From: Colwellia sp. 12G3
GTDB taxonomy: Bacteria > Pseudomonadota > Gammaproteobacteria > Enterobacterales > Alteromonadaceae
Reading direction: 5' to 3'
DNA length: 64,000 nucleotides
NCBI RefSeq assembly: GCF_002836775.1
Contig: NZ_PJAQ01000043.1
Coordinates: 185,350-249,349, forward strand
Below, one piece after another: positions 39,417-48,336 of the stretch. The translations under genes and the position numbers were made by a program. The number at the start of each line of letters is the position of its first letter. The stretch's first letter is position 1. Under the pieces are notes generated by a model. It had not been told where the DNA came from, ran no database searches, and saw only the letters and a program-made list of their open reading frames with translations.

Positions 39417-41309
39417 TTATCTTAGCTCATTAGCTTTTCGATATTTACCTTGGTAGTCAAAAAGTCTGTCTTTAATACGCCAGTAGAATTTTTGCTTTCT
39501 GGCAACGACAAAGTCAGGACAAGGCAATAGGTTTGCTAACTTTAAGGCTTGTTCAATATTAGTCACTTCAAACGATTCAGTAGAGCCCAATTGAACACTG
39601 ATTTTAGCGCTAAGGCGTTTAGAAAAAATATCATTGAACGTTTTAACTTGATTAGGCATAGCGAAGTCAAAAGATTCACTGAGTTCAGTGCCTTCCTCGT
39701 CATGGTAAGTGATTTTTAACTTATCAGCTCCCCCTTTGTCACTGAGTTTGTCACTGTCCTTGCCATTAACTCGGGTTAAATTAAGACCTGCGCAGCGAAT
39801 AATTTTTGAATCTTTAAGTTGCAGTGCCTTTTTTAACATATCATCGGGGTCAACCAAGACCTCATGACACTGTAAGCAGTTACGAGCAGCTATGTCATTT
39901 TCACCACCGCAGTGAGGACACTCTTTAAATACAAAACGATAGTCACATTGACTCTGGCTTTCTACTTGGTATGCTTGTTCTTCACTGCCAGTATCGACGA
40001 GGCCTTTGCATCGTCGGCCGTAGTGCTCCACTAAATAACCATCATCATCACAAATGCCCCAAAATATATTGGGAAATTCACAACTTGGGCAAACAACTTG
40101 CACTGGCTGACTTTTACTATTCGGCTTTTTCTCTCCGACTTCTGGATGATAGAGGTCAAAATCATTACCGGTATAGTCAATTACCAAGCAATCTTTTTTG
40201 TTATCACTCAAACGCAGACCACGACCGATGATTTGCTGATAGAGACTAACCGATTGTGTTGGACGTAATATCGCAATCATATCGACATGGGGCGCATCAA
40301 AGCCAGTGGTTAATACTGAAACATTAACCAGGTATTTAATTTCTTTACGTTTGAATGCCTTAATTAACTGATCGCGCTCAGTGTTGTCGGTAGCCCCGGT
40401 AATTAACGCACTCAATGTTACGGGTAAATAACTAAAGACTTCCTTTGCATGCTCAACTGTAGCGGCAAATACCATAATACCTTGACGTTTATGGCCTAAC
40501 TCAATGACCTGTTCAATAATGCCTTGAGTCACCCGGGGATGTTTGTTTAATAGATGATTAATATCCGTAGGGCTATAGTCGCCAGAAGCGTTTGCTCGCA
40601 GGCTACTAAAATCGTAGTGTTCTATGGTGGCATCGACTAAATTGGGTTCGGTTAAATACTGGCGTTTAATTAAGTAGCTTAGCGGAAGTTCATAAATACA
40701 GTGCTCAAAAGGCCGCTTTTCTTCACTTCGCATGAAACCACGATAATGCTTTTTATAAATCCAGCCCATACCTAAACGGTAAGGGGTTGCGGTTAAACCC
40801 AATAATTTTACCTCGGGATTAACTTGCATCAATTTTTCAATAATTTGTTGATACTGATTACTATTGGACAGCTTGCTTTTAGCTTTATCTTTAGACTGTT
40901 CATTAGGCTTTTCATTAGACAAGTCAGGGCTAGCTAAGTTAACTCTATGACATTCGTCAATAATAATTAAGGAGTAGGGCTCACTAAAGTCATCTAGATT
41001 GCGGGCTGCCGATTGTATGCTGGCGAACGTGACTTGGTGTTGAGTTTCTTTAAGTTTTAATCCAGCAGAATAAATACCGGCAGTAACACCATAGCTTTCA
41101 AATTTTTCATGATTTTGCTCGACCAACTCTTTAACGTGAGTTAGCACGAGTATCTTTCGTCTTGCTAAGCGAGCAAGCTCGGCAATTACCAGACTTTTAC
41201 CTGACCCAGTAGGTAAAACAATCACCGCAGATTCGTTGGTTTTTCGAAAGTGCTTGAGCACCGCAGAAACGGCTTCTTGTTGATAATCTCTAAGTTGAAA
41301 AACTGCCAC
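39417..41309 (-). CDS. radD: superfamily 2 helicase RadD (YejH)
   Basis: This 630-residue DNA-repair helicase has motif I LPTGSGKSL (32-40), motif II DECH (118-121), motif VI QQIIGRGLRLS and a four-cysteine zinc site in the region of about 410-490 (CPSC, CPHCGG, CLQC). In E. coli RadD supports RecA-dependent strand exchange and double-strand break repair. It is about 45 residues longer than the E. coli protein. The ATG lies near 41309; the next gene fragment is divergent, 58 bp away. Confidence 0.92.
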   Translation of the reverse strand: MAVFQLRDYQQEAVSAVLKHFRKTNESAVIVLPTGSGKSLVIAELARLARRKILVLTHVKELVEQNHEKFESYGVTAGIYSAGLKLKETQHQVTFASIQSAARNLDDFSEPYSLIIIDECHRVNLASPDLSNEKPNEQSKDKAKSKLSNSNQYQQIIEKLMQVNPEVKLLGLTATPYRLGMGWIYKKHYRGFMRSEEKRPFEHCIYELPLSYLIKRQYLTEPNLVDATIEHYDFSSLRANASGDYSPTDINHLLNKHPRVTQGIIEQVIELGHKRQGIMVFAATVEHAKEVFSYLPVTLSALITGATDNTERDQLIKAFKRKEIKYLVNVSVLTTGFDAPHVDMIAILRPTQSVSLYQQIIGRGLRLSDNKKDCLVIDYTGNDFDLYHPEVGEKKPNSKSQPVQVVCPSCEFPNIFWGICDDDGYLVEHYGRRCKGLVDTGSEEQAYQVESQSQCDYRFVFKECPHCGGENDIAARNCLQCHEVLVDPDDMLKKALQLKDSKIIRCAGLNLTRVNGKDSDKLSDKGGADKLKITYHDEEGTELSESFDFAMPNQVKTFNDIFSKRLSAKISVQLGSTESFEVTNIEQALKLANLLPCPDFVVARKQKFYWRIKDRLFDYQGKYRKANELR

Positions 41310-41367
41310 GCAGTGCTGCTGCCTTATAGGGAACTAAAAGCGGCCATAATAGCAAAATAGCGGATAA

Positions 41368-41901
41368 GTCCAAAATTTAAAACAAACTATTTATCTGTTT
41401 TATTCTGATGTCGATATCATTGCTAAATTACGCTTAAATCAGCAAGAAGGTTGGAACAAGTTATTAAGTGAAAGCAAGCACATTAAACATTATGTCAACA
41501 ATTGTACGGTAACAGCAACGCATCCGTGGTCTCGCCCTGCATTTAGCCAAATAAGCGTGGCTGACAATGTTAGCAACTTTGTAGCTATTGGTGATGCCGC
41601 CTGTGCTTTTGACCCCATTTCGTCAATGGGCATAGGCTTTGCTATTTCTTCAGCTTGCCATGGCGCAAATGCGATAATGGCTCAGTTGAATGCTAATAAT
41701 TTAACTGCTAGTACTGCAAATGTTAATCAGGCGATAAAGCAGTATAATTTGGATTTGAAAAATCAGTTCGATAATTACCATGTACTCAAACAGCAATTTT
41801 ATCAACAAGAGCAACGTTGGTCTCAGGCACCTTTTTGGCAACGAAGAGTCCTTAATACCAGTGACCTTGAAGAGTTGGCGATTGATAATAGTATAACGTG
41901 A
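41368..41901 (+). pseudogene. C-terminal fragment of an FAD oxidoreductase (LodB/halogenase-like)
   Basis: An open frame of about 177 codons has no good start and upstream stops at 41347-41367. It carries the C-terminal FAD motif GDAACAFDPISSMGIGF, as in flavin-dependent halogenases and LodB/GoxB-type cofactor-maturation flavoproteins. The whole N-terminal half with the GxGxxG dinucleotide fold is missing, so the gene is 5'-truncated at the radD boundary. A GTG at 41557 could only give a 114-residue piece. Loss probably came with the rearrangement that placed radD here. Confidence 0.75.
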
Positions 41902-41947
41902 TTTTATTTGGACCAGATTAATCGTGTGATTGGGGTTTCGCCAAATA

Positions 41948-42026
41948 GGGTCTAAACCTTAGCAGAGTTAAGATGGCTATCTCACCGACACATTTAAAAC
42001 CCGCTAATCGAAAGCTCAGCGGGTTT
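41948..42026 (+). repeat. tRNA-Ser 3' half plus terminator (relic)
   Basis: AGGGTCTAAACC, AGAGTTAAGATGGCTATCTC and ACCGACACA follow the tRNA-Ser 3' half with changes, then the hairpin AAACCCGCT/AGCGGGTTT (41997-42026) appears, with the AATCGAAAG loop like the tRNA-Ser terminator. It lies between the flavoprotein fragment and the DUF885 gene. Confidence 0.65.
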
Positions 42027-42199
42027 ATACTTTTCAGACGTTGCATTTTATCGCTAAGGATTATTGCAAAGTTTTATAATACAGCATCTTCTACGTAGTT
42101 TTCAGGATACTCATCATAAAATTTATTCGATTATCAATAAGTTGTCTAAGGTGATATAAAAGTAACTATAAAAGTCATATAAAACAGAAACGAGCATGA

Positions 42200-44002
42200 A
42201 TGATGATAAAAAAGAAAAATAAAATGTTAAACAATATCCGAGGGTTGTGTCTTATTTTATCAACGCTCATCTTTGCGACAAACCTTATGGCTGACGATAA
42301 AGTATCAGTAAACGCGGATAAAAAGTTAGAAAAGCTGATTGCACAGCATTGGGATTATTCGATGAAAGAAAGTCCTTTATCAGCAACATCAGAAGGTATC
42401 AGCAAATATAATCATTTACTTAACCGAGTATCAAAAATTGATAATGATAGGCGACTTGCCGCGGAGACAAAATTACTGGGGCAATTAGTAAAAATTGACC
42501 CTACGCAATTGTCTGACTCCAACCGAATAAATCATCAACTATTTAAGTGGGTGATTGAAGGCTCTATAGAAAGTTACCAACTTAATTTATCACGTATTCC
42601 ACTCAATACTTTTTATAGTTTTTTTCTACAAGTATTAAGTATGAGTAATGGTTTGCCGATGAATACCGCGAAAGATTACCACGATTACATCGCAAGAATT
42701 AACGAGATACCGCGCTATTTTAATGAAAATATAACCAACATGCGATCAGGTATTCATTCCAATTTTACCCTGCCAAAAATTGTTGTTGAAGGTATTCTTC
42801 CTACGGTACAGGCACAGATATATGAAAAGCCAACGGATAGTAGTCTTTACAAACCTTTTGTGAAAATGAGCACTAAAATATCAGAAAAAGAGCAAGAACA
42901 ACTTAGAGAATCTGCCAAGAAAGCCATATCACAATCCGCAATACCTGCTTTTAGAACATTTGCCGAGTTTTTCGGCGGAGAATATTTACAGGCAGCCACA
43001 ATAACGCTTGGCGCAGAACAAATGAATAACGGTAAAGCTTATTATGCTTCTCAAATTAAAAAATATACGACATTACCTAATATCACGGCTAAAGAAATAC
43101 ACCAAACAGGACTGAGTGAAGTCAAACGCATCAAAGCCGAAATGCTTGAAATAATAAAAGAGACAAAATTTGAAGGGACATTTGAAGAATTTACCCAATA
43201 CCTGCGAACAGACCCACAGTTTTACGCAAAAACGCCAAAAGACTTGCTAAAAGAAGCAGCGTATATTGCTAAACGCATTGATTATATTATGCCTGAATAT
43301 TTTAAAACGTTACCTCGTCTACCTTATGGTGTTGTTGCTGTGCCGAAAGAAATAGCCCCTAATTATACGACTGCTTCCTATAATTCAGCCGTTGTTGGTG
43401 GAACACGTGGTGGTGCTTATTGGCTAAATACATATCAACTTGACCAACGACCATTGTATGAACTTACCGCGTTAACATTACATGAATCAGTACCTGGACA
43501 TCATCACCAATCGGCTATATCAAGTGAATTGAAAAATGTGCCTAAATTCCGTTTAGGTCTCTATTTTAGTGCCTATGGTGAAGGCTGGGGATTATATTCT
43601 GAGAAATTAGGTGTTGAAATGGGTTTATATGATACTCCTTATGATGATTTTGGCAGATTAAGTTATGAAATGTGGCGCGCTTGTCGCTTGGTCATTGATA
43701 CAGGGATACATGCAATGAAATGGAGTCGACAACAAGGAATAGATTTCTTATCAAGTAATACCTCATTATCACCAACGAATGTTAGATCTGAGGTAGACCG
43801 CTATATATCATGGCCTGGTCAGGCACTTTCCTATAAATTGGGTGAATTACACATTTGGAAGTTAAGAAAAAAGGCAGAAAAATCATTAGGGAAACAATTT
43901 GATTTACGTGAATTTCATGATGCTTTATTGAGTAATGGTGCATTGCCATTAGCTATGGTTGAAGCTGAAATAGATCGGTATATCGCCTTAAACAAAAAAT
44001 AG
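42200..44002 (+). CDS. DUF885 family exported protein (probable metallopeptidase)
   Basis: This 600-residue protein has a Sec signal peptide (basic start, LCLILSTLIFA, then NLMADD), so it is exported to the periplasm or membrane surface. DUF885 proteins are predicted zinc metallopeptidases or carboxypeptidases; the HESVPGHHHQ motif near residue 428 and the following GEGWGLYSE are the expected metal-site blocks. The substrate is unknown. Two ATGs (42200, 42203) are possible starts. It stands alone, framed by tRNA-end relics. Confidence 0.82.
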   Translation: MMIKKKNKMLNNIRGLCLILSTLIFATNLMADDKVSVNADKKLEKLIAQHWDYSMKESPLSATSEGISKYNHLLNRVSKIDNDRRLAAETKLLGQLVKIDPTQLSDSNRINHQLFKWVIEGSIESYQLNLSRIPLNTFYSFFLQVLSMSNGLPMNTAKDYHDYIARINEIPRYFNENITNMRSGIHSNFTLPKIVVEGILPTVQAQIYEKPTDSSLYKPFVKMSTKISEKEQEQLRESAKKAISQSAIPAFRTFAEFFGGEYLQAATITLGAEQMNNGKAYYASQIKKYTTLPNITAKEIHQTGLSEVKRIKAEMLEIIKETKFEGTFEEFTQYLRTDPQFYAKTPKDLLKEAAYIAKRIDYIMPEYFKTLPRLPYGVVAVPKEIAPNYTTASYNSAVVGGTRGGAYWLNTYQLDQRPLYELTALTLHESVPGHHHQSAISSELKNVPKFRLGLYFSAYGEGWGLYSEKLGVEMGLYDTPYDDFGRLSYEMWRACRLVIDTGIHAMKWSRQQGIDFLSSNTSLSPTNVRSEVDRYISWPGQALSYKLGELHIWKLRKKAEKSLGKQFDLREFHDALLSNGALPLAMVEAEIDRYIALNKK

Positions 44003-44010
44003 GAAAGAGT

Positions 44011-44068
44011 GCCCATTCTGCCCACCATATTAAGAAAACCGCAACGTTAACGCGTCGCGGTTTTTTTT
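44011..44068 (+). repeat. tRNA-like tail with hairpin, family B copy 2
   Basis: It begins 8 bp after the DUF885 stop codon with CCCATTCTGCCC-ACCA, then the hairpin AACCGC/GCGGTT with an eight-T run (44037-44068). It matches 39129-39187 almost base for base. It now serves as the terminator of the DUF885 gene. Confidence 0.65.
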
Positions 44069-44166
44069 CGATTGAATTTGATACTTTGAATGGTAACGGG
44101 AATAAGACCTTTACTATATAATATGCGCATATGCACTCATAATTTATTATTTATCACGGAATTCAC

Positions 44167-45135
44167 ATGAATTTACAACAAGCTTTATTGGCAATAGGTG
44201 ATACACGAGACAACGAATTACCTATTACGGGTCTCGAAGTAGTTAAAGAAAAATGGCTAGAATTTTATCCTGAATTAGAACGGCTGATAGATCAATTTAT
44301 CGCAGATGATACATCGTTAACCGACGATCAGCAGACCATTTTATTTTTTGGTACTTTATTGTTAGCAGAATTAAAATATTCTCCAGCTTTAGAAAAGTGT
44401 TTGCAGTTATTTTCACGTAGCGATACGTTTTTAACGCCTCTTGAAGCGGTATTTGGCGATGCGCTTACTGAATTAACACCGACCTTATTTTATAATGTGG
44501 TCGATGGTAATACACAAGCATTGTGTAATTATATTGTTGATGGTCATCAAGCGATGTATTGCAAAGCATCTGCTATAGAAGCGGTTTTTGCTCAGTACGA
44601 AGCGGGTATTATTGATGAATTCGTATTAAGTGCACATGTAACTCGATGGCTAACTGTATTTTCGGCTTTACCGAGTTTAACCAATAGCTTTTTACTTAGC
44701 GCATTAGCCGATTCTTGCATTGAATATCAACTTGATGATTTTAAAAGTCAGTTTATTAGTTTATGTGACAAAGATTTATTTGATGAAGACCGTTTTAAAC
44801 AAGATGAAGTTAAAGTGTGGAATAGGGCAGGTACGCCTAAGTTGATTGAATCGGGTATGATTCAAACCCAATTTAATGTTGTTACCACCTTAACTGCTTG
44901 GGCTGATGATGACTCAGAAGATGAAGAACTCGATAATCTATCAAGCGAAGATCTTGAAGACTTTGATGGCTTTGATTCGTTAATGAGAGAAGGTGGTTTA
45001 TTGGCTAATATCCTGTACGACGAAAATACAATTATAGAGAACAGTGTGCCTGTTAGTTCATTACCTGTAGTTGGCCGCAATGATCCTTGCCCGTGTGGCA
45101 GTGGAAAGAAATATAAAAAGTGTTGTAGAGTTTAG
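44167..45135 (+). CDS. DUF1186 protein with C-terminal SEC-C zinc motif
   Basis: This 322-residue acidic cytosolic protein has a helical body resembling DUF1186. The C-terminus GRNDPCPCGSGKKYKKCC is a SEC-C motif like that of SecA, which binds zinc and in SecA contacts SecB and ribosomes. The same tail is found on many otherwise unrelated proteins. A strongly acidic linker (DDDSEDEELD) precedes it. Function is not known. Confidence 0.8.
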   Translation: MNLQQALLAIGDTRDNELPITGLEVVKEKWLEFYPELERLIDQFIADDTSLTDDQQTILFFGTLLLAELKYSPALEKCLQLFSRSDTFLTPLEAVFGDALTELTPTLFYNVVDGNTQALCNYIVDGHQAMYCKASAIEAVFAQYEAGIIDEFVLSAHVTRWLTVFSALPSLTNSFLLSALADSCIEYQLDDFKSQFISLCDKDLFDEDRFKQDEVKVWNRAGTPKLIESGMIQTQFNVVTTLTAWADDDSEDEELDNLSSEDLEDFDGFDSLMREGGLLANILYDENTIIENSVPVSSLPVVGRNDPCPCGSGKKYKKCCRV

Positions 45136-45186
45136 TTTAGGTCAGTCGGCTGGAACAGCTAATTGTGCTTGTATCACTCAGACATA

Positions 45187-45216
45187 CCCGTAAGAGAGTA
45201 ATAATACTCTTACGGG
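45187..45216. terminator. inverted repeat behind the SEC-C gene
   Basis: 10-bp arms CCCGTAAGAG and CTCTTACGGG enclose a 10-nt AT loop. There is no long T-run, so it is a terminator candidate only. The rest of the 276-bp gap shows no gene. Confidence 0.6.
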
Positions 45217-45411
45217 AAATATTTGTGTAACCACTTTATGTTGCTAGTTCATTCACGGCAATGGCAAGTAACGGCTCTAGATAGGCTTAATGCTAAAAGG
45301 TAATCTTGTTGATTAAGGTCAAGTAAACCCTATAAAACACGTCTATTCATATTCAATAGTGCAAGATCAGTAGTAAAATAATAGCCCTCATTAATAAACT
45401 AAGTAGTTATC

Positions 45412-45978
45412 ATGATAGTTGACCTAAATAGCCGTTACGGCTTAAATCCTGCGCATAGTGAAGTAGTAGAGGCGTGTAAAATTGTTGAGCCATGCGATAC
45501 GTTAGATATGGGTTGTTCTAATGGACGTAATGCAGTGTATCTCGGCCAACTCGGATTTAACGTTACTGCCATAGATACTAATCCTAGTGCCATTGATACG
45601 CTGAAAAATATTAGTGTTGAAGAAAATATGAATAATATTAAGGCTCACGTGTATGACATTAATAATGCGAGTCTTGGTGAAGATTATGGCTTTATTTCTT
45701 GTACTGTCACTTTAATGTTCATCGACCCCACTCGTGTTGATACTATTATTGCTGATATGCATAAGCACACTCTTGCTGGCGGTTATAATCTGATTGTTTG
45801 CGCTATGAGCACTGAAGAACACCCATGCCCAGTCCCTTTCCCTTATACTCTAAAAGCTGGCCAGTTGCGTGAGGCTTATGAAGGGTGGGAGCTGATTAAG
45901 TACAATGAAAATGTAGGTACTATGCACAATGGCGCGAAATTGCAGTTTGCGACTATATTGGCGCGTAAACCGAGCTAA
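45412..45978 (+). CDS. tehB: SAM-dependent methyltransferase, TehB family
   Basis: This 188-residue class I methyltransferase has the SAM motif LDMGCSNGRNAVYLGQLGF near residues 31-50 and the acidic motif II TAIDTNPSA. The closest known family is TehB, which detoxifies tellurite by methylation. There is no tehA beside it, so tellurite as a natural substrate is not assured. It may be co-transcribed with the radical-SAM gene 100 bp downstream. Confidence 0.8.
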   Translation: MIVDLNSRYGLNPAHSEVVEACKIVEPCDTLDMGCSNGRNAVYLGQLGFNVTAIDTNPSAIDTLKNISVEENMNNIKAHVYDINNASLGEDYGFISCTVTLMFIDPTRVDTIIADMHKHTLAGGYNLIVCAMSTEEHPCPVPFPYTLKAGQLREAYEGWELIKYNENVGTMHNGAKLQFATILARKPS

Positions 45979-46078
45979 AACATATCCATATTTCACCACT
46001 CATTAAATAAGATTGCTGAACAACGTCAGCAATCGCAGTATAATAGTGCAATATTATTCAAGGTCTTTAAAATCTAGT

Positions 46079-47749
46079 ATGGCAGAGCAACAAAATCATC
46101 CCGAATTAACCGTTATACAAATTCCTCTCACGGAAGAAAATAGGCTTGATTCAATAAACCCAGCGCCAATAAAGCCAGATTTAATAAACAAGAGTGCATC
46201 TGTTACTGATCAAAGTAGTCGAAAAGTTAATAAAGCCTCGCCTAAGATTGTACTTGCGACACTTAACGCAAGGTACTTTCATACCAGTTTTGGTTTACGT
46301 TACCTTTACGCAAATTTAAAAGAGTTACAGGAATATTGCGTAATAAAAGAGTTTATTATTCAAACTCGCGCCATTGATATTGTTGAACAAATATTAGCAT
46401 CAAAACCCGATATTGTAGGTTTTGGTGTTTATATCTGGAACATAGTTGAAACAACGGACGTTGTTAGCTTATTAAAAGTAATAGCACCAGAGATTAAGGT
46501 TATTTTAGGTGGGCCAGAAGTCAGTTATGAAACTGAGCAGCAAGCTATTGTAGCTAGTGCCGATTATGTATTAACTGGTCCAGCAGATATAAGTTTTTAT
46601 CAACTGTGTAAAGATATACTCAATGAAACGCCTCCCGACAGAAAAATTCTTAACTCAAAGCCCGTAGCGTTAGAAGAAATAGCATTGCCTTATCAGTATT
46701 ATACGGATGAAGACTTAAAAAACAGACTGCTCTATGTTGAAGCGTCGCGTGGTTGCCCCTTTAAATGTGAGTTCTGTTTATCGTCTTTAGATAAAACATC
46801 CACTCCCTTTGATCTCACATTATTTCTTGAGCAAATGGAAATACTCTATGAACGTGGAGCACGAAATTTTAAATTTATTGATAGAACCTTTAATTTAAAC
46901 ATAACAACCACCATGCAAATTATGCAGTTTTTCTTAGATAGAATGACTGACGATCTATACCTGCATTTTGAAGTAGTACCCGATCATTTACCTAGAAAAT
47001 TAAAAGCCTTGTTAGCTCAGTTTCCTGAAGGCAGTTTACAATTTGAAATAGGGATACAAACCTTTAACACAGAGGTTCAGGCTAATATTAGCCGTAAGCA
47101 AAATAACGCCAAATCAAAAGATAACTTAATCTGGTTAAGAGACAATACCTCTGCACATATTCATGCTGATCTTATTTTTGGTTTACCTGGAGAAACATTC
47201 GACACGTTTAAAGACAGCTTCAACCAACTCTATCACTGTCGCCCTCATGAAATTCAAATGGGTATTTTGAAACGTTTGAAAGGTAGTCCAATTATAAGAC
47301 ACACAGAAGCCTTTGATCTGCGTTTCAATCCATTGCCGCCATTTAATATATTAAGTACTGACAGGGTGAGCTTTACCACCATGCAACGCATTAACCGCTT
47401 TGCGCGATATTGGGACATGATTGGTAATTCTGGCCGTTTTAAATACTCATTACCCCATATACTGTCTGATAAACCTTTTGATGATTTTATGGCGATTACC
47501 GAATGGATTTTTAATAAAACGGGACAAATTCATAAAATTAGCCTGAAAAAATTATTTGAGCTAATTGCACAATCAGTAGAAGCTTTATTTCCTGAAAAGC
47601 ATCTGCTTGTTATTTCAAAGATTGAACTAGACTACGATGCATCGAAATTAAAAAGTATTTTTAGTGGGCTTAATCTTTATGCGGTTGAACAGACTGAAAA
47701 AAATAGCAAGAACAATTCATTACAACGACAACAACGTCATATGAGTTAA
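46079..47749 (+). CDS. B12-binding radical SAM protein
   Basis: This 556-residue enzyme has an N-terminal cobalamin-binding-like domain (about 55-175, GFGVYIWNIVET, LGGPEVSYE), then a radical-SAM core with the CxxxCxxC cluster motif RGCPFKCEFC near residue 225, and a DUF4080-type C-terminus. It probably performs a radical methylation or rearrangement; the substrate is unknown. The ATG at 46079 is preferred over an upstream start at 46013, because the upstream part has no domain and a TATAAT lies within it. Confidence 0.85.
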   Translation: MAEQQNHPELTVIQIPLTEENRLDSINPAPIKPDLINKSASVTDQSSRKVNKASPKIVLATLNARYFHTSFGLRYLYANLKELQEYCVIKEFIIQTRAIDIVEQILASKPDIVGFGVYIWNIVETTDVVSLLKVIAPEIKVILGGPEVSYETEQQAIVASADYVLTGPADISFYQLCKDILNETPPDRKILNSKPVALEEIALPYQYYTDEDLKNRLLYVEASRGCPFKCEFCLSSLDKTSTPFDLTLFLEQMEILYERGARNFKFIDRTFNLNITTTMQIMQFFLDRMTDDLYLHFEVVPDHLPRKLKALLAQFPEGSLQFEIGIQTFNTEVQANISRKQNNAKSKDNLIWLRDNTSAHIHADLIFGLPGETFDTFKDSFNQLYHCRPHEIQMGILKRLKGSPIIRHTEAFDLRFNPLPPFNILSTDRVSFTTMQRINRFARYWDMIGNSGRFKYSLPHILSDKPFDDFMAITEWIFNKTGQIHKISLKKLFELIAQSVEALFPEKHLLVISKIELDYDASKLKSIFSGLNLYAVEQTEKNSKNNSLQRQQRHMS

Positions 47750-48025
47750 TGGCTACGTATCACATAATTTATTCTTTGTTGTCTCAAAAGTGTCTGACCG
47801 TTGATAGAAGTAAGCTCACTGTTAAAATTAAGAGAATAGTTTACGGGTATTTGTGAATTTTATTACTAACGAGGTACGTTAGCTTCATTTTTAGTGTGTA
47901 TTTGTTTGTTTTTTTAGCAAACAAACTTAAATATTAAAATAGTGCTTTACAACTTATTGGCGAGACATTAGTATTCGCCTCGTTCTCAAGCAAGCATTGT
48001 TTAACTCGCTTAATTGTTAACTTCA
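47750..48025. other. upstream region of tRNA-Ser copy 2, duplicated from copy 1
   Basis: From 47908 to 48025 the DNA aligns with 28656-28774 upstream of the first tRNA-Ser, with scattered changes; the final 40 bp are nearly identical. This includes the tRNA promoter. No protein gene is present. Confidence 0.7.
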
Positions 48026-48116
48026 GGTGAGATGGCTGAGTGGTCGAAAGCACCGGTCTTGAAAACCGGCAAGGGTTTGTAGCCCTTCTAGAGTTCAAAT
48101 CTCTATCTCACCGCCA
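48026..48116 (+). tRNA. tRNA-Ser (anticodon UGA), copy 2
   Basis: It is identical over all 91 nt to the gene at 28775-28865, including the UGA anticodon, long variable arm and encoded CCA. It is complete and probably functional. Confidence 0.96.
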
Positions 48117-48126
48117 CATTAAGAAA

Positions 48127-48157
48127 AACCCGTTAATCGAAAAATTAACGGGTTTTT
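48127..48157 (+). terminator. rho-independent terminator of tRNA-Ser copy 2
   Basis: The hairpin AACCCGTTAAT/ATTAACGGGTT with a six-T run differs from the copy-1 terminator by one base in the stem-loop. The following 180 bp to 48336 show no gene. Confidence 0.9.
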
Positions 48158-48336
48158 TGTTTGCCCAGCGAAGCAGGCAAACCCGATAGGCTGAAAGATG
48201 CCTTATCACTTTCTTGATAGCTGACGTTCATCACAGATAAGGATATCTGTTTTTTGATGATGGTTTTTTATTAATCTGAATGCGAAATATGCCACCAATA
48301 TAGTCATTCTAAATATGCAGAATAAACCGTTTTACA

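Noticed and set aside
45412-45978. Tellurite resistance operon
   Set aside because: Only a TehB-type methyltransferase is present, without tehA or other ter genes.
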